Of a stretch of 64,000 bases of DNA, positions 25,871 to 33,879 are shown piece after piece. This stretch comes from JBOHTO01 sp050733695. Its GTDB lineage: Bacteria > Gemmatimonadota > Gemmatimonadetes > Gemmatimonadales > Gemmatimonadaceae. The notes below the pieces were generated by a model. It was not told the DNA's origin. It saw only the letters and a program-made list of their open reading frames with translations, and did not search any database. The position numbers and the translations under genes were made by a program. The stretch spans positions 1 through 64,000 of the forward strand of contig JBOHTO010000020.1 in NCBI GenBank assembly GCA_050733695.1, read 5' to 3'. Every line of letters begins with the position of its first letter. The stretch's first letter is position 1.

Positions 25871-27352
25871 TCAGCGCTCCTCGGGTCGCCCGAACATCAG
25901 CAGCAGGAATGCGCGATCTTCGGGCCGGGCGAACACGTAAACGTGATCACCTGGCTCGAGCGTCGTGTTCCCCCTGGGCGCGATAAGCTTCTGGCCGCGG
26001 ATCACCAGCGTCGCGGCAGCGCCCTCCGGAAAGGGCAGATCGGCGAGCGGTACTCGGGCAACCGCGAGCACGGGATCGATGTAGAACGACATAAGCTCTC
26101 CCTCGAGCGCCTGTCGGGACTCGATCTCCAGCACGGCTGGGGGCTGCGGCACGTCGGCAGACTGCAGACCGAGCCGGCGGGTGACCCACGGCACCGTCGC
26201 GCCGGGTACGAGCGCATTGACCACGACGATGAAGAAGACTACGTCGAAGATGCGCTCCGCCCCGGCCGCTCCGGCCAGAACCGGGAACATGGCAAGTATT
26301 ATCGGGACTGCGCCGCGCAGCCCCACCCATCCGACATACGCGACCTGACGCCGGTCGTAGCCGAAGGGCCCAAGACACAGGGCGACGACAAGCGGACGCG
26401 CGACGAACGCGAGCAGCAGCGCGAGCCCGAGTCCCACCCACGCCGCGTCGATGAGCCGCGACGGAAATACGAGCAGACCCAGAACGAGGAACATCGCGAT
26501 CTGGCTGAGCCATGCGAGCGCATCGTGGACGCGGAGCAGCCCCGGTCGGTACGGCAGCGCGCCGTTGCCGAGTACCACCGCTGCCAGATACACGGCCAGA
26601 AAGCCACTGCCGAAGAAGATCGTCGGCACGCCGAACGACAGGAACGCGAGCCCCAGCGTCATCGCCGGATACAGCCCGCCCGCGGGCAGGCGGATGCGCG
26701 TGAGCAACGCCCGCCCGCCGAGCCCGAGCGCGACTCCGAGTACTGCACCGATTCCCAGTTGAAGTGCGACGTTCACTGCCAGCGACCATCCCAGATTGCT
26801 CCCCGGCGCGAGCAGTTCGCCGGTCAATGCCATGGTGAGGATCACTGCCATCGGGTCGTTGAGACCGGACTCTACCTCGAGCGTTGTCCCGACACGCCGC
26901 TTCAGGTGCAGCCCACTCCCGCGCAGCACCGAGAAGACTGCGGCCGCGTCGGTGGAGGAGACGATCGCGCCGAGAAGGAATGCCTGCGGCCAGGGGAAGC
27001 CGAGCATATGCGCTCCCGCCGCTACGATGGCTGCGGTGGCGATGACGCCAACCGTAGCCAGCAATCCGGCAGGGCGAATCGTCTCTCGAACGGCGGCCAG
27101 CGACGTATTGAGGCCGCCGTCGAAGAGGATCAGCACCAGCGCGACGGTGCCCAGGCGGAACGCAGCGCCGTAGTCCTCGAAGTCGATGCCGCCGATGCCC
27201 TCGGAGCCCGCCAGCATCCCGATGACGAGAAAGACGAGCGCCACGGGGACAGCAAAGCGCTCAGATGCTCGGCTGAATATGATGCTTACGCCGAGCAGGA
27301 GCCCGAACGTGGCCAGAAGCAATGCGGTAGCGAGCGGTTCCGCCGTCGGCAT
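25871..27352 (-). CDS. nhaP2: Potassium/proton antiporter (CPA1, NhaP2/CvrA type)
   Basis: 493 residues. About 12-13 membrane helices cover residues 1-390, including the CPA1 ion-binding region STDAAAVFSVLRG and the acidic EVESGLNDPMAVIL, which carries the conserved Asn-Asp pair. LRGAVPIILAMFP is the conserved late helix. A C-terminal TrkA-C/RCK-C domain (about 400-485; MSFYIDPVLAVARVPLADLP, APRGNTTLEPGDHVYVFA) would sense nucleotide or ions in the cytoplasm. Family members export K+ in exchange for H+. It converges with the DUF2723 gene, with 11 bases between the stops. Confidence 0.92.
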   Translation of the reverse strand: MPTAEPLATALLLATFGLLLGVSIIFSRASERFAVPVALVFLVIGMLAGSEGIGGIDFEDYGAAFRLGTVALVLILFDGGLNTSLAAVRETIRPAGLLATVGVIATAAIVAAGAHMLGFPWPQAFLLGAIVSSTDAAAVFSVLRGSGLHLKRRVGTTLEVESGLNDPMAVILTMALTGELLAPGSNLGWSLAVNVALQLGIGAVLGVALGLGGRALLTRIRLPAGGLYPAMTLGLAFLSFGVPTIFFGSGFLAVYLAAVVLGNGALPYRPGLLRVHDALAWLSQIAMFLVLGLLVFPSRLIDAAWVGLGLALLLAFVARPLVVALCLGPFGYDRRQVAYVGWVGLRGAVPIILAMFPVLAGAAGAERIFDVVFFIVVVNALVPGATVPWVTRRLGLQSADVPQPPAVLEIESRQALEGELMSFYIDPVLAVARVPLADLPFPEGAAATLVIRGQKLIAPRGNTTLEPGDHVYVFARPEDRAFLLLMFGRPEER

Positions 27353-27479
27353 CGGGGGAATATGCGCCCGTCGGTGAACTCGACGCTACGTTCCTGAGAA
27401 GCGGCAGCGCGATGGCGCGCAGGGATCGCCAGCGCTTGCGAGTGGCGCGCTGCGTACCGATGTTACGATTGTTACGATC

Positions 27480-27564
27480 GGAGGGCTGGCAGAACGGCTA
27501 TTGCAACGGTCTTGAAAACCGTCGCGCCGAAAGGCGCTTACAGGTTCGAATCCTGTGCCCTCCG
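27480..27564 (+). tRNA. tRNA-Ser (anticodon UGA)
   Basis: Acceptor arm GGAGGGC (27480-27486) pairs with GCCCTCC (27557-27563), discriminator G. The anticodon stem ACGGT/ACCGT encloses the loop CTTGAAA, anticodon TGA, reading UCA. A long variable arm (GCGCC-GAAA-GGCGC) and the T arm ACAGG-TTCGAAT-CCTGT are typical of type II tRNA-Ser. CCA is not encoded. Confidence 0.96.
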
Positions 27565-27586
27565 CTTGACCCCGCAGCCGCACGAG

Positions 27587-28753
27587 TCATCGCCCGACCG
27601 GCATACGCCGGATGGCAGCGATGCCAAAGGCGGGCCCCACCGCGAGTATCACGAATGCCCATCGCCAGCCCACCGCGGTGACGATCGGTGGAACGAGCTG
27701 GATGGTGACCATCGTGAGCAGGAATCCCAGCGATGTCTGCAGTGTGAGCGCTGTGCCGACGGCGTGCGCCGGCACGGCTCGCGTCACCAGCGTGCTGAAC
27801 TGTGCGCTGTCCGCGATCACGAAGAAGCCCCATACCCACGTGAGCGGCGCCAGGAGCCAGATGCTCTCGCCGAAGAGAGCCCCGATGGCGAGTGCACACG
27901 CGCCGCTCACTGCCATCGCGCGGATCACCAGCCGTTCGTGGCCAATCCGGTCGGCAACGATGCCGCCCCAGATGCAACCTGCACCGCCAATCGCGATCGC
28001 ACCGAATGAGAGCAGTCCCACCATCTGCGCTGATGGCGCCGCCACTCCCGAGGCAGCGCGCGCAGCCGCGCTTGCAGCCATGAACGCCGCGATCCACGTC
28101 CAGAAGCTGTACAGCTCCCACATGTGACCGAGGTAGCCGCCGGTCGCCAGCCGCCATTCGCGCTCGCGGAGCACGGTGCCGACCAGTGCCCATGAAAACG
28201 GCCGGCGCGCGAACTCGTACGGCCCGTCGCGGTAGCCCGACGCCACCAGCAGCGCGGCGACGAGTGCACCTGCCGACGCTGTGACGATCACCGCCGAGGT
28301 CGACGCTCCTTCAATGGTGCGCACAAGGTACGGCGTGGCCTTGCCCACCGTGAGCGCGCCGACGATGGTACCGATGGCAAATCCGCGCCGGGCCTGGAAC
28401 CATGTCGCGATCATCTTCATGGCTGGCGGATACACGCCCGACAGAAAGACGCCAGTGGCGAAGCGCAGCACGAGCGCCGCCGCAAAGCTTCCGGCCGCGA
28501 GCATCGCCGCATTCGCCAGCGCCGCGAGGGTTGCGGCCGCGGCAAAGTACCAGCGTGACGGAAACACATCGGTCGTGTTGAGCAGCGCCGCGAGCGCGGT
28601 GCCGGCCACGAAGCCGAGCTGCACGATCGCTGTGAGCCACCCCGCCTCGAGCGGGGTGAGCGACCACCTGTCCGCGAGCTGCGGCGACACTGCGCTGGCG
28701 GTGAACCAGAGCGACATGCCGAGCAGCTCCGCCACGGAGAGCAGTGCGAGCAT
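27587..28753 (-). CDS. Major facilitator superfamily transporter
   Basis: 388 residues with about 12 hydrophobic helices. LSVAELLGMSLWFTASAVSP at the N-terminus, GVYPPAMKMIATWFQARRGFAIG (in pieces) for the loop 4 region, and GFFVIADSAQFSTLVTRAVP in the second half are typical of the MFS subgroup annotated as nitrate/cyanate-type or general drug/metabolite permeases. The substrate cannot be predicted. The gene ends 22 bases after the tRNA-Ser on the opposite strand and begins next to the dispersed repeat at 28798. Confidence 0.85.
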   Translation of the reverse strand: MLALLSVAELLGMSLWFTASAVSPQLADRWSLTPLEAGWLTAIVQLGFVAGTALAALLNTTDVFPSRWYFAAAATLAALANAAMLAAGSFAAALVLRFATGVFLSGVYPPAMKMIATWFQARRGFAIGTIVGALTVGKATPYLVRTIEGASTSAVIVTASAGALVAALLVASGYRDGPYEFARRPFSWALVGTVLREREWRLATGGYLGHMWELYSFWTWIAAFMAASAAARAASGVAAPSAQMVGLLSFGAIAIGGAGCIWGGIVADRIGHERLVIRAMAVSGACALAIGALFGESIWLLAPLTWVWGFFVIADSAQFSTLVTRAVPAHAVGTALTLQTSLGFLLTMVTIQLVPPIVTAVGWRWAFVILAVGPAFGIAAIRRMPVGR

Positions 28754-28797
28754 GCGCCAGCGCGCCGGATGCGCGTCTATCGAACGATCCTCGCCGT

Positions 28798-28829
28798 GAG
28801 AATGAACTCGCGCTTTCGCGCGAATGACA
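28798..28829. repeat. Dispersed palindromic repeat, copy 3
   Basis: The 32-base unit from GAGAATGAACTC through GAATGACA matches 9542-9573 at about 27 of 32 positions, and the changes keep the stem paired (CTCGCG...CGCGAA). It lies between the divergent MFS gene and the signal-transducing-like gene. Confidence 0.7.
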
Positions 28830-28852
28830 CACCTGCCATCTTGTGTTCAACC

Positions 28853-29239
28853 ATGCCCGACAGCATCGTCGTTGTCCGCACCTATTCGAACGAGATCGAG
28901 GCCCACATTGCATGTGCGGCCCTCGAAGCCAATGGTGTTCCATCGATTGTACTCCCCGATAATGCCGGAGGCATGCTGCCGATGCTCCAGTCGCTGTTCC
29001 CTGTGCGGCTCGCAGTCCGGCGCGAACACGCGGAGGAGGCAATCCGGATCCTCCAGACTCCAGACACGCACGCTGTGGATACCGAAGCCGCCGGCGACAT
29101 CCGAGCGAACGACAACGACGGCGACGACGAGAACGACTGGGAAGACGACGCCCAGGCCGACACATGCGACGACGACAGCGCCGGCGGTGAAGACGAGAAT
29201 CAGCGCGATCCGTGGTCGCCTCCGCCTCCCGCTCGCTAG
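28853..29239 (+). CDS. Putative signal-transducing protein (DUF2007 type)
   Basis: 128 residues from the ATG at 28853. The first 70 residues match the small DUF2007 alpha/beta fold: VVVRTYSNEIEAHIACAALE, NGVPSIVLPDNAG and VRREHAEEAIRIL. The rest is a strongly acidic, Asp/Glu-rich tail ending in a Pro-rich stretch, probably disordered. DUF2007 resembles the PII-like signal-transduction fold; its function is unknown. An in-frame ATG at 28769 would translate the palindromic repeat and is rejected. It converges with the DUF72 gene, the two 3' ends overlapping by four bases. Confidence 0.8.
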   Translation: MPDSIVVVRTYSNEIEAHIACAALEANGVPSIVLPDNAGGMLPMLQSLFPVRLAVRREHAEEAIRILQTPDTHAVDTEAAGDIRANDNDGDDENDWEDDAQADTCDDDSAGGEDENQRDPWSPPPPAR

Positions 29240-30045
29240 AACAGCGACATCTGTTCGCCCAGAAGCTCGGGATCGATCGGCTCCTGTCCCAGCATCCGCT
29301 GCAGCTCGCGCGCGGATGCAGGACTGTGGCCCGCGAAATGATTGTTGATGTAAGCGAAGACATTCGTCCCACGCCGGGCGATCGGGAGAAGCACCGCGGC
29401 CCACGCCTCCATCTCGCGCGTGCGATCGAACTGCACGCGTGAGTAGTCCACGATGCTCCGGTCCGGTCCCATCCACCGCACGTAAAGAAAGGGCGCGGTC
29501 GGACGTGCGGCGAGCGCGAGCACCGTTTTCCGTGACATCCAGCGGCCATCGCTCAGCGCGAGGGCGATCCCGTGGTCGGCCAGGAGCGCGAGCACACCGT
29601 CGTTGATCCAGCCGCGCTGGCGGAACTCGATGGCAACCATGAGGTCGTTGGGGACGAGCGGCAGGAATCTCACCAGCGCAGGAAGTTCCTCCGGTCCGAA
29701 GTCCGGGCCGAGCTGGACGAGCACGGGACCAAGCTTGTGCCCGAGCTCACGCGCGCGATCGAAGAAGAGGGCGGTCGTCGACTCGCTGTCGAGCAACCGC
29801 TTCTCGTGCGTGATCTCCTGCGGCAGCTTGAGCGCGAAGACAAAATTGCCGGGCGTGCGATCCACCCACCCTCGAACGATCCTTGCCGATGGGATCGCGT
29901 AGAACGTCGAGTCGATCTCGACCGTATCGAATGCACGCCCGTATACCTGAAGGAAGTCGACAGGCCGCGTACCCTCGGGATAGAACGGGCCGATCCAATC
30001 GGCGTAGTTCCAACCCTGCGTCCCGATGCGAATCTCCGCGGTCAT
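29236..30045 (-). CDS. DUF72 (YecE-type) protein
   Basis: 269 residues, normal for DUF72, a TIM-barrel family of unknown biochemical role. IRIGTQGWNYADWIGPFYPEG at the N-terminus (in pieces), FDTVEIDSTFYAIPS, and FALKLPQEITHEKRL are characteristic, as is FAYINNHFAGHSPASA near the C-terminus. TTGACA occurs upstream (30082-30077 on the minus strand) but no convincing partner element was found. It diverges from the small gene at 30132. Confidence 0.9.
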   Translation of the reverse strand: MTAEIRIGTQGWNYADWIGPFYPEGTRPVDFLQVYGRAFDTVEIDSTFYAIPSARIVRGWVDRTPGNFVFALKLPQEITHEKRLLDSESTTALFFDRARELGHKLGPVLVQLGPDFGPEELPALVRFLPLVPNDLMVAIEFRQRGWINDGVLALLADHGIALALSDGRWMSRKTVLALAARPTAPFLYVRWMGPDRSIVDYSRVQFDRTREMEAWAAVLLPIARRGTNVFAYINNHFAGHSPASARELQRMLGQEPIDPELLGEQMSLF

Positions 30046-30096
30046 TACAGGGAATCGGAAACGAAATGTGCGGCACTGTCAAGCACGCGGCGCCGG

Positions 30097-30127
30097 TTGC
30101 TGCTCCACCGGCCGCCTGACAGATTTG
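30097..30127 (+). promoter_or_regulatory. Promoter-like TTG-N20-CAGATTTG before the small gene at 30132
   Basis: TTG (30097-30099), 20 bases, then CAGATTTG (30120-30127), one base off TAnnTTTG. The ATG is at 30132, four bases beyond, again implying a leaderless or nearly leaderless transcript. Confidence 0.3.
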
Positions 30128-30131
30128 TGGA

Positions 30132-30377
30132 ATGAAAGTCTGGCTGCTCGAAGCCGGCGGCGGGCTCCGCGAGCTCGAACCGGCCGATCCCAAGAAACCC
30201 ATGAAGACGCCGTCGCGCATCGCGGTGCCCGAGTTCCACCCCGACCCCGCGGTCGAGGATTTCGCCGAGCGCATCTACCACCGGTTCGAAATCACGAAGG
30301 ACTCCAGCGTGGTGGGCTACGTCTACGCCGAACGGAAGCCATCCAGAGAGGAGCTGGCGCGTATCCTCGGCGCGTGA
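30132..30377 (+). CDS. Small protein of unknown function
   Basis: 81 residues; I do not recognise the family. It begins MKVWLLEAGGGLRELEP, has a basic middle (KKPMKTPSRIAVPEF) and a mixed alpha/beta C-terminal half with DFAERIYHRFEITKDSSVVGY and a Glu/Arg-rich helix. Coding is supported by its balanced composition, unlike the Arg-rich shadow frames, and by a promoter-like element directly upstream. Signal peptide and membrane segments are absent, so it should be cytosolic. Confidence 0.6.
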   Translation: MKVWLLEAGGGLRELEPADPKKPMKTPSRIAVPEFHPDPAVEDFAERIYHRFEITKDSSVVGYVYAERKPSREELARILGA

Positions 30378-30390
30378 TCCGATTGTTCGG

Positions 30391-30422
30391 GTGGACGCTC
30401 ATACGAGTCGTGGTTACATTTC
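30391..30422 (+). promoter_or_regulatory. Weak promoter-like GTG-N21-TACATTTC upstream of tRNA-Ser(GCU)
   Basis: GTG (30391-30393), 21 bases, then TACATTTC (30415-30422). The tRNA starts at 30476, giving a 5' leader of about 45 bases for RNase P. The -7-like half fits well; the upstream half is poor. Confidence 0.25.
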
Positions 30423-30475
30423 CCGCTCACTCGCGCACCCCTCCCCGTCTCACCGGACGGCGTGGCGTCGCCAGT

Positions 30476-30565
30476 GGAGAGGTGGCCGAGTGGCTGAAGG
30501 CGGCGGTTTGCTAAACCGTTATAGGGTTTAAAGCCCTATCGGGGGTTCGAATCCCCCCCTCTCCG
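30476..30565 (+). tRNA. tRNA-Ser (anticodon GCU)
   Basis: Acceptor GGAGAGG (30476-30482) pairs with CCTCTCC (30558-30564), discriminator G. The anticodon loop TTGCTAA carries GCT, reading AGC/AGU. A long variable arm (TAGGGTTTAAAGCCCTA) and the T arm GGGGG-TTCGAAT-CCCCC confirm a type II tRNA-Ser. Confidence 0.96.
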
Positions 30566-30571
30566 CTCCAC

Positions 30572-30597
30572 GGGCCCGCTGCTCTGCCGGCGGGCCC
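30572..30597 (+). terminator. GC-rich hairpin after tRNA-Ser(GCU)
   Basis: GGGCCCGC (30572-30579) pairs with GCGGGCCC (30590-30597) over a 10-base loop, starting six bases after the tRNA. Only three T follow (GCAGCGTTTC), so it is a plausible but not ideal intrinsic terminator. Confidence 0.5.
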
Positions 30598-30693
30598 GCA
30601 GCGTTTCGAGTACCGGCCCGAACACCAACCTTCAGCGCGAGCACCACGCGAACGCTCGATGGAACCCCACCTCCACGAGAACGAACCAGCAAG

Positions 30694-32181
30694 ATGGCTT
30701 CCGCACCAGACGCCGTGTGCTCTACCGTGACTGCCGAACCAGCCCCGCGCCTGCGCTTCGCCCCCTCTCCAACAGGATATCTGCACGTCGGCGGCGCCCG
30801 AACCGCGCTCTTCAACTGGCTCTGGGCACGGCGATACGGCGGCACGCTGCTCCTGCGCATCGAGGATACCGATCGGGCGCGCAGCACGGAAGAGAGCACG
30901 CGGGCCATCTTCGACGGGCTGCAATGGCTGGGACTCGGGTGGGACGAAGCCGTCGTCCATCAGGGGGCAAACGTCGAGCAGCACCGAGGCGATGCTGCCC
31001 GTCTTCTCGAAACGAGGGCTGCATACCGCTGCTTCTGCACGCCCGAAGAACTCGACAGGCGACGCAACGAAGCGAAGGCACGGAAGGAGAGCTTCAAGTA
31101 CGATCGTCGGTGCGATCGCCTCACGACAGAAGACGTGCAACGAAAAGTTGCGGCTGCCGAGCCGTTCGTCGTCCGCTTCCGTGTCCCGGACGGGATCACG
31201 GAGTGGGAAGACCTCGTGCACGAACGCATCGCCTTCCCCAACGCGGACATCGAGGATTTCGTGGTCCTGCGCTCGGACGCCACCCCGATCTACAACATGG
31301 CGGTCGTCTCCGACGACATCGCCATGGGGATCACTCTCGTCATGCGCGGCGACGACCACATCTCCAATACGCCGAAGCAGATCATGCTCTACCGCGCGCT
31401 CGGCGTGCGGCTGCCACGCTTCGCTCATATTCCGATGATCCATGGTGTAGACGGCAAGAAGCTCAGCAAGCGCCACGGCGCAACGGCCGTTGGTGACTAC
31501 CAGCATCGCGGGATCCTCCCCATCGCGATGCTGAACTTCCTCGCCCTCCTCGGCTGGTCGCCGGGCGGCGATCGAGAGGTCATGACGCTCGATGAGATGG
31601 TGCAGCTCTTTTCCGCGAAAGGACTGCAGCGAAAGGCGGCCGTCTTCGATCCCGCCAAGCTCGAATGGATGAACGGTCAGCATCTCAGCCGCATGCCGGC
31701 CGCGGAGCTGGAGCCGCTCGTGACACCCGCCCTGGTGGCCGAAAGGCTCGCGACCGTGGAGGATCTCGTCGAGCGGCGCGACTGGTATCTGGCGCTCCTC
31801 GACCTTCTCAAGATCCGCGCGCGCCTCATCGACGACGTTGTCCGTCAGGCGGTTCCATACTTCCGCGACGAGATCGAATACGATTCCGAAGCCGCGTCCA
31901 GACAATGGAAGGATCCCGCTGGCTCGGCCGTAATACTCGAGTCTGCTTCTGAGCGCCTCGCCTCGCTGGGGGAATGGACACCGGAGGCAATGGAGACAGC
32001 GATGCGCGCCCTTGCTCAGGATCGCGACACGTCGGCCGGGAAGATCTACCAGCCGCTGCGCATTGCGCTCACCGGGATGTCGGTCAGCCCGGGCATTTTC
32101 GACGTTCTGCACATGATGGGGCGAGAACGCTCGCTGCAACGGATTGCGGCCGCGGTGCGTATTCTGGGCGACCGCGCCTGA
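30694..32181 (+). CDS. gltX: Glutamyl-tRNA synthetase
   Basis: Class I synthetase charging tRNA-Glu (in many bacteria also tRNA-Gln, for later amidation). 495 residues. RFAPSPTGYLHVGGARTALF holds the HIGH motif, LLRIEDTDRARS follows, and KKLSKRHGA is the KMSKS loop. RCFCTPEEL followed by YDRRCDRL gives a possible zinc-type Cys cluster. The first 20 residues before the core are variable, so a later start is possible. tRNA-Ser(GCU) and its hairpin lie directly upstream. No glnS is present in the window. Confidence 0.97.
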   Translation: MASAPDAVCSTVTAEPAPRLRFAPSPTGYLHVGGARTALFNWLWARRYGGTLLLRIEDTDRARSTEESTRAIFDGLQWLGLGWDEAVVHQGANVEQHRGDAARLLETRAAYRCFCTPEELDRRRNEAKARKESFKYDRRCDRLTTEDVQRKVAAAEPFVVRFRVPDGITEWEDLVHERIAFPNADIEDFVVLRSDATPIYNMAVVSDDIAMGITLVMRGDDHISNTPKQIMLYRALGVRLPRFAHIPMIHGVDGKKLSKRHGATAVGDYQHRGILPIAMLNFLALLGWSPGGDREVMTLDEMVQLFSAKGLQRKAAVFDPAKLEWMNGQHLSRMPAAELEPLVTPALVAERLATVEDLVERRDWYLALLDLLKIRARLIDDVVRQAVPYFRDEIEYDSEAASRQWKDPAGSAVILESASERLASLGEWTPEAMETAMRALAQDRDTSAGKIYQPLRIALTGMSVSPGIFDVLHMMGRERSLQRIAAAVRILGDRA

Positions 32182-32218
32182 GGGCGCGTGCGCACGAGTA
32201 CTCGTGCTGGGGCGATTC

Positions 32219-32250
32219 TTGCCCGGCAATGAGTGGGCGCGTAGATTACG
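32219..32250 (+). promoter_or_regulatory. Promoter-like TTG-N20-TAGATTACG upstream of lexA
   Basis: TTG (32219-32221), 20 bases, TAGATTACG (32242-32250), 80 bases before the lexA ATG. LexA commonly represses its own promoter, but I could not identify a convincing SOS box of the known GAAC/GTTC or CTGT/ACAG types around it. Confidence 0.35.
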
Positions 32251-32329
32251 CGGCGAGCCGGCCCGCCGCGAGCACACAGCCTTGCGCCGGCCGGCTCACT
32301 CACTACCGACCACAATGCCGGGGGGGCAC

Positions 32330-32980
32330 ATGTCGCAGCCACTCACCAGCACCGAACGCAAAGTCTATCACTATCTCATCGACTTTCTCGCCGAGAATAC
32401 ATACCAGCCCAGCATCCGCGACATCGCGAAGAAGTTCAGGATCAAGTCCACGAAGACAGTTTCGGACATCCTGCACGCGCTCGAGGACAAGGGCTACATC
32501 GCGCGCAACAGGGCACGCTCACGCGGGGTCAATATCCTCGGCCTCGCCGCAGTGGGACAGACCCAGCCGGTGCCGTACTATGGGCGCATACATGCCGGAG
32601 AGCCCGCCCTGCTCCCCGAACACCGCGAGGGCTACATCACCATGGATCGCCGATTCATCCCCGGCGAGGATGCATTCTTTCTCAGGATCAAGGGCGACAG
32701 CATGATCGGCCGCGGAATCAACGACGGTGACTACGTGATGGTCATCCCGTCCACACCCGCGAAGGACGGAGACATAATCGCGGCCCGGCTTGGCGAGGAA
32801 GCGACCGTCAAGACTCTCACGAAGCACGGCGGCACGACCGTTCTCGTTCCGTCAAATCCGGCGGACCGCGAGATCGAGATCCAGCCCGGAGATGACTTCG
32901 CCGTACTCGGCGCGGTCTCCGGGATCTTCCGCCCATTCATCGACCGATCAGCAAAGCCGGGGAAAAAGCTTCCGGCCTGA
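32330..32980 (+). CDS. lexA: LexA repressor
   Basis: SOS-response repressor that cleaves itself when RecA filaments form on damaged DNA. 216 residues from the ATG at 32330, which has GGGGGG eight bases upstream; an ATG at 32315 would add five residues. Residues 1-70 are the winged helix (YQPSIRDIAKKFRIKS, SDILHALEDKGYI). The cleavage site is Ala89-Gly90 in RIHAGEPALL, Ser124 is in KGDSMIGRGI and Lys161 in ATVKTL. All three catalytic features are intact. A helicase of the DinG family, a classical LexA target in E. coli, lies 2 kb away on the other strand. Confidence 0.96.
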   Translation: MSQPLTSTERKVYHYLIDFLAENTYQPSIRDIAKKFRIKSTKTVSDILHALEDKGYIARNRARSRGVNILGLAAVGQTQPVPYYGRIHAGEPALLPEHREGYITMDRRFIPGEDAFFLRIKGDSMIGRGINDGDYVMVIPSTPAKDGDIIAARLGEEATVKTLTKHGGTTVLVPSNPADREIEIQPGDDFAVLGAVSGIFRPFIDRSAKPGKKLPA

Positions 32981-33000
32981 GCGTCAGCAACTCCGGCCAC

Positions 33001-33879
33001 TCATGGGACGCGGCCGGAGGAACCTGCTCGCCGCACAATCTTCTCCTCCTCACCGTCGGTTCCCGCCAGCTTCGCCCGCGCCGCTGCGCGCTCGCGATCC
33101 TTGCGTTCGCGCAGCCGTTTTACGGCGTCCCGGAACTCGGCTTCGTTCACGGCGCGCTGTGCGTGCTCGGCGATGTCGGCATGCATCGCGTTCAGACGCT
33201 TCGCGTTATCCATCGCTATCGGATTCGCCTGGACGTTTAGCGGGAGAAGTGCGAGGACCGCTGTGGGAATGGAGACATCACCGAGGCGGATGTAGTCGCG
33301 ATCGACTCCCCAGGTCCTGCCGTCACGCTCGAATGTCCAGTCACCCGGCTCGCGCGGCGTGCCGAGCGCGTCGATGGAATCCTGACGCGCGCCCAGGCGC
33401 GACGCGAGCAGACTGTCCAGCCGCTGGCTCGGCGTTCGCGGCGCCGTCACGAACGGGCCTGGCACGGTCCAGACACGCGGATCGGAGAAGCTCGGCCGCA
33501 TGCCACGCAGCGGGCCGCCTGCGCCGATCACCTCCCCACTTCCGCCGGCTGCAGCCTCCGGCTGCGCTTCCGGAAGGGCGGGAAGCCCCGACGGGACTTC
33601 CCGAGGCGCGACAAGCCGCGGTACCGGTCGCGCGGGGCGCTCCGGAGTCTCAGGGCGACCGTCGCCTCCGCTCCGTCCCGGACGGGGTTCGGCGCCCGTT
33701 GTCGGGAGCGCCAGGAAGCCGATGCGCTCGACGACGATCTCTCCTTCGACGGGGTCCGCCATGGGGCGGATGCGATACGGGTGCGTGAAAACCTGAGCCA
33801 GCGCCACGACGAGCAGCAGATGGATCGCGATCGAGGCGAGCAGCGAGCCCGAGGGATGTTGCAGGCTCTTCCGCGTCAC
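33001..33879 (-). CDS. TonB-like N-terminally anchored protein of unknown function
   Basis: 292 residues from a GTG at 33879 that overlaps the aminotransferase stop (GTGA). The N-terminus has one membrane helix (LLASIAIHLLLVVALAQVF) in the manner of TonB, followed by a long Pro/Gly/Glu-rich, presumably periplasmic stretch (about 50-130). I see no recognisable TonB C-terminal domain; instead there is a region with TWGVDRDYIRLGDVSIPTAV and a highly charged Arg/Glu-rich C-terminal helix. It could be a cell-envelope spanning protein. Naming it TonB would go beyond the evidence. Confidence 0.72.
   Translation of the reverse strand: MTRKSLQHPSGSLLASIAIHLLLVVALAQVFTHPYRIRPMADPVEGEIVVERIGFLALPTTGAEPRPGRSGGDGRPETPERPARPVPRLVAPREVPSGLPALPEAQPEAAAGGSGEVIGAGGPLRGMRPSFSDPRVWTVPGPFVTAPRTPSQRLDSLLASRLGARQDSIDALGTPREPGDWTFERDGRTWGVDRDYIRLGDVSIPTAVLALLPLNVQANPIAMDNAKRLNAMHADIAEHAQRAVNEAEFRDAVKRLRERKDRERAAARAKLAGTDGEEEKIVRRAGSSGRVP

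Noticed and set aside
25766..27397. A 543-codon plus-strand frame opposite the antiporter
   Set aside because: Composition is Arg/Glu/His/Gln-rich without domains; the minus strand encodes an intact CPA1 antiporter in the same DNA.
27436..27469. Promoter of the TTG/TAnnTTTG type for tRNA-Ser(UGA)
   Set aside because: TTG and the candidate TACGAT are 25 bases apart, outside the spacing seen elsewhere; the repeated GTTACGAT here was left unassigned.
27480..27564. Could this tRNA be tRNA-Sec, given selA in the window?
   Set aside because: The anticodon is UGA, not UCA, and the 7-bp acceptor and arm lengths are those of ordinary tRNA-Ser.
29100..29239. Acidic tail of the DUF2007-type protein as a separate gene or frameshift
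   Set aside because: The frame is continuous and the tail ends at a normal stop; acidic low complexity explains its appearance.
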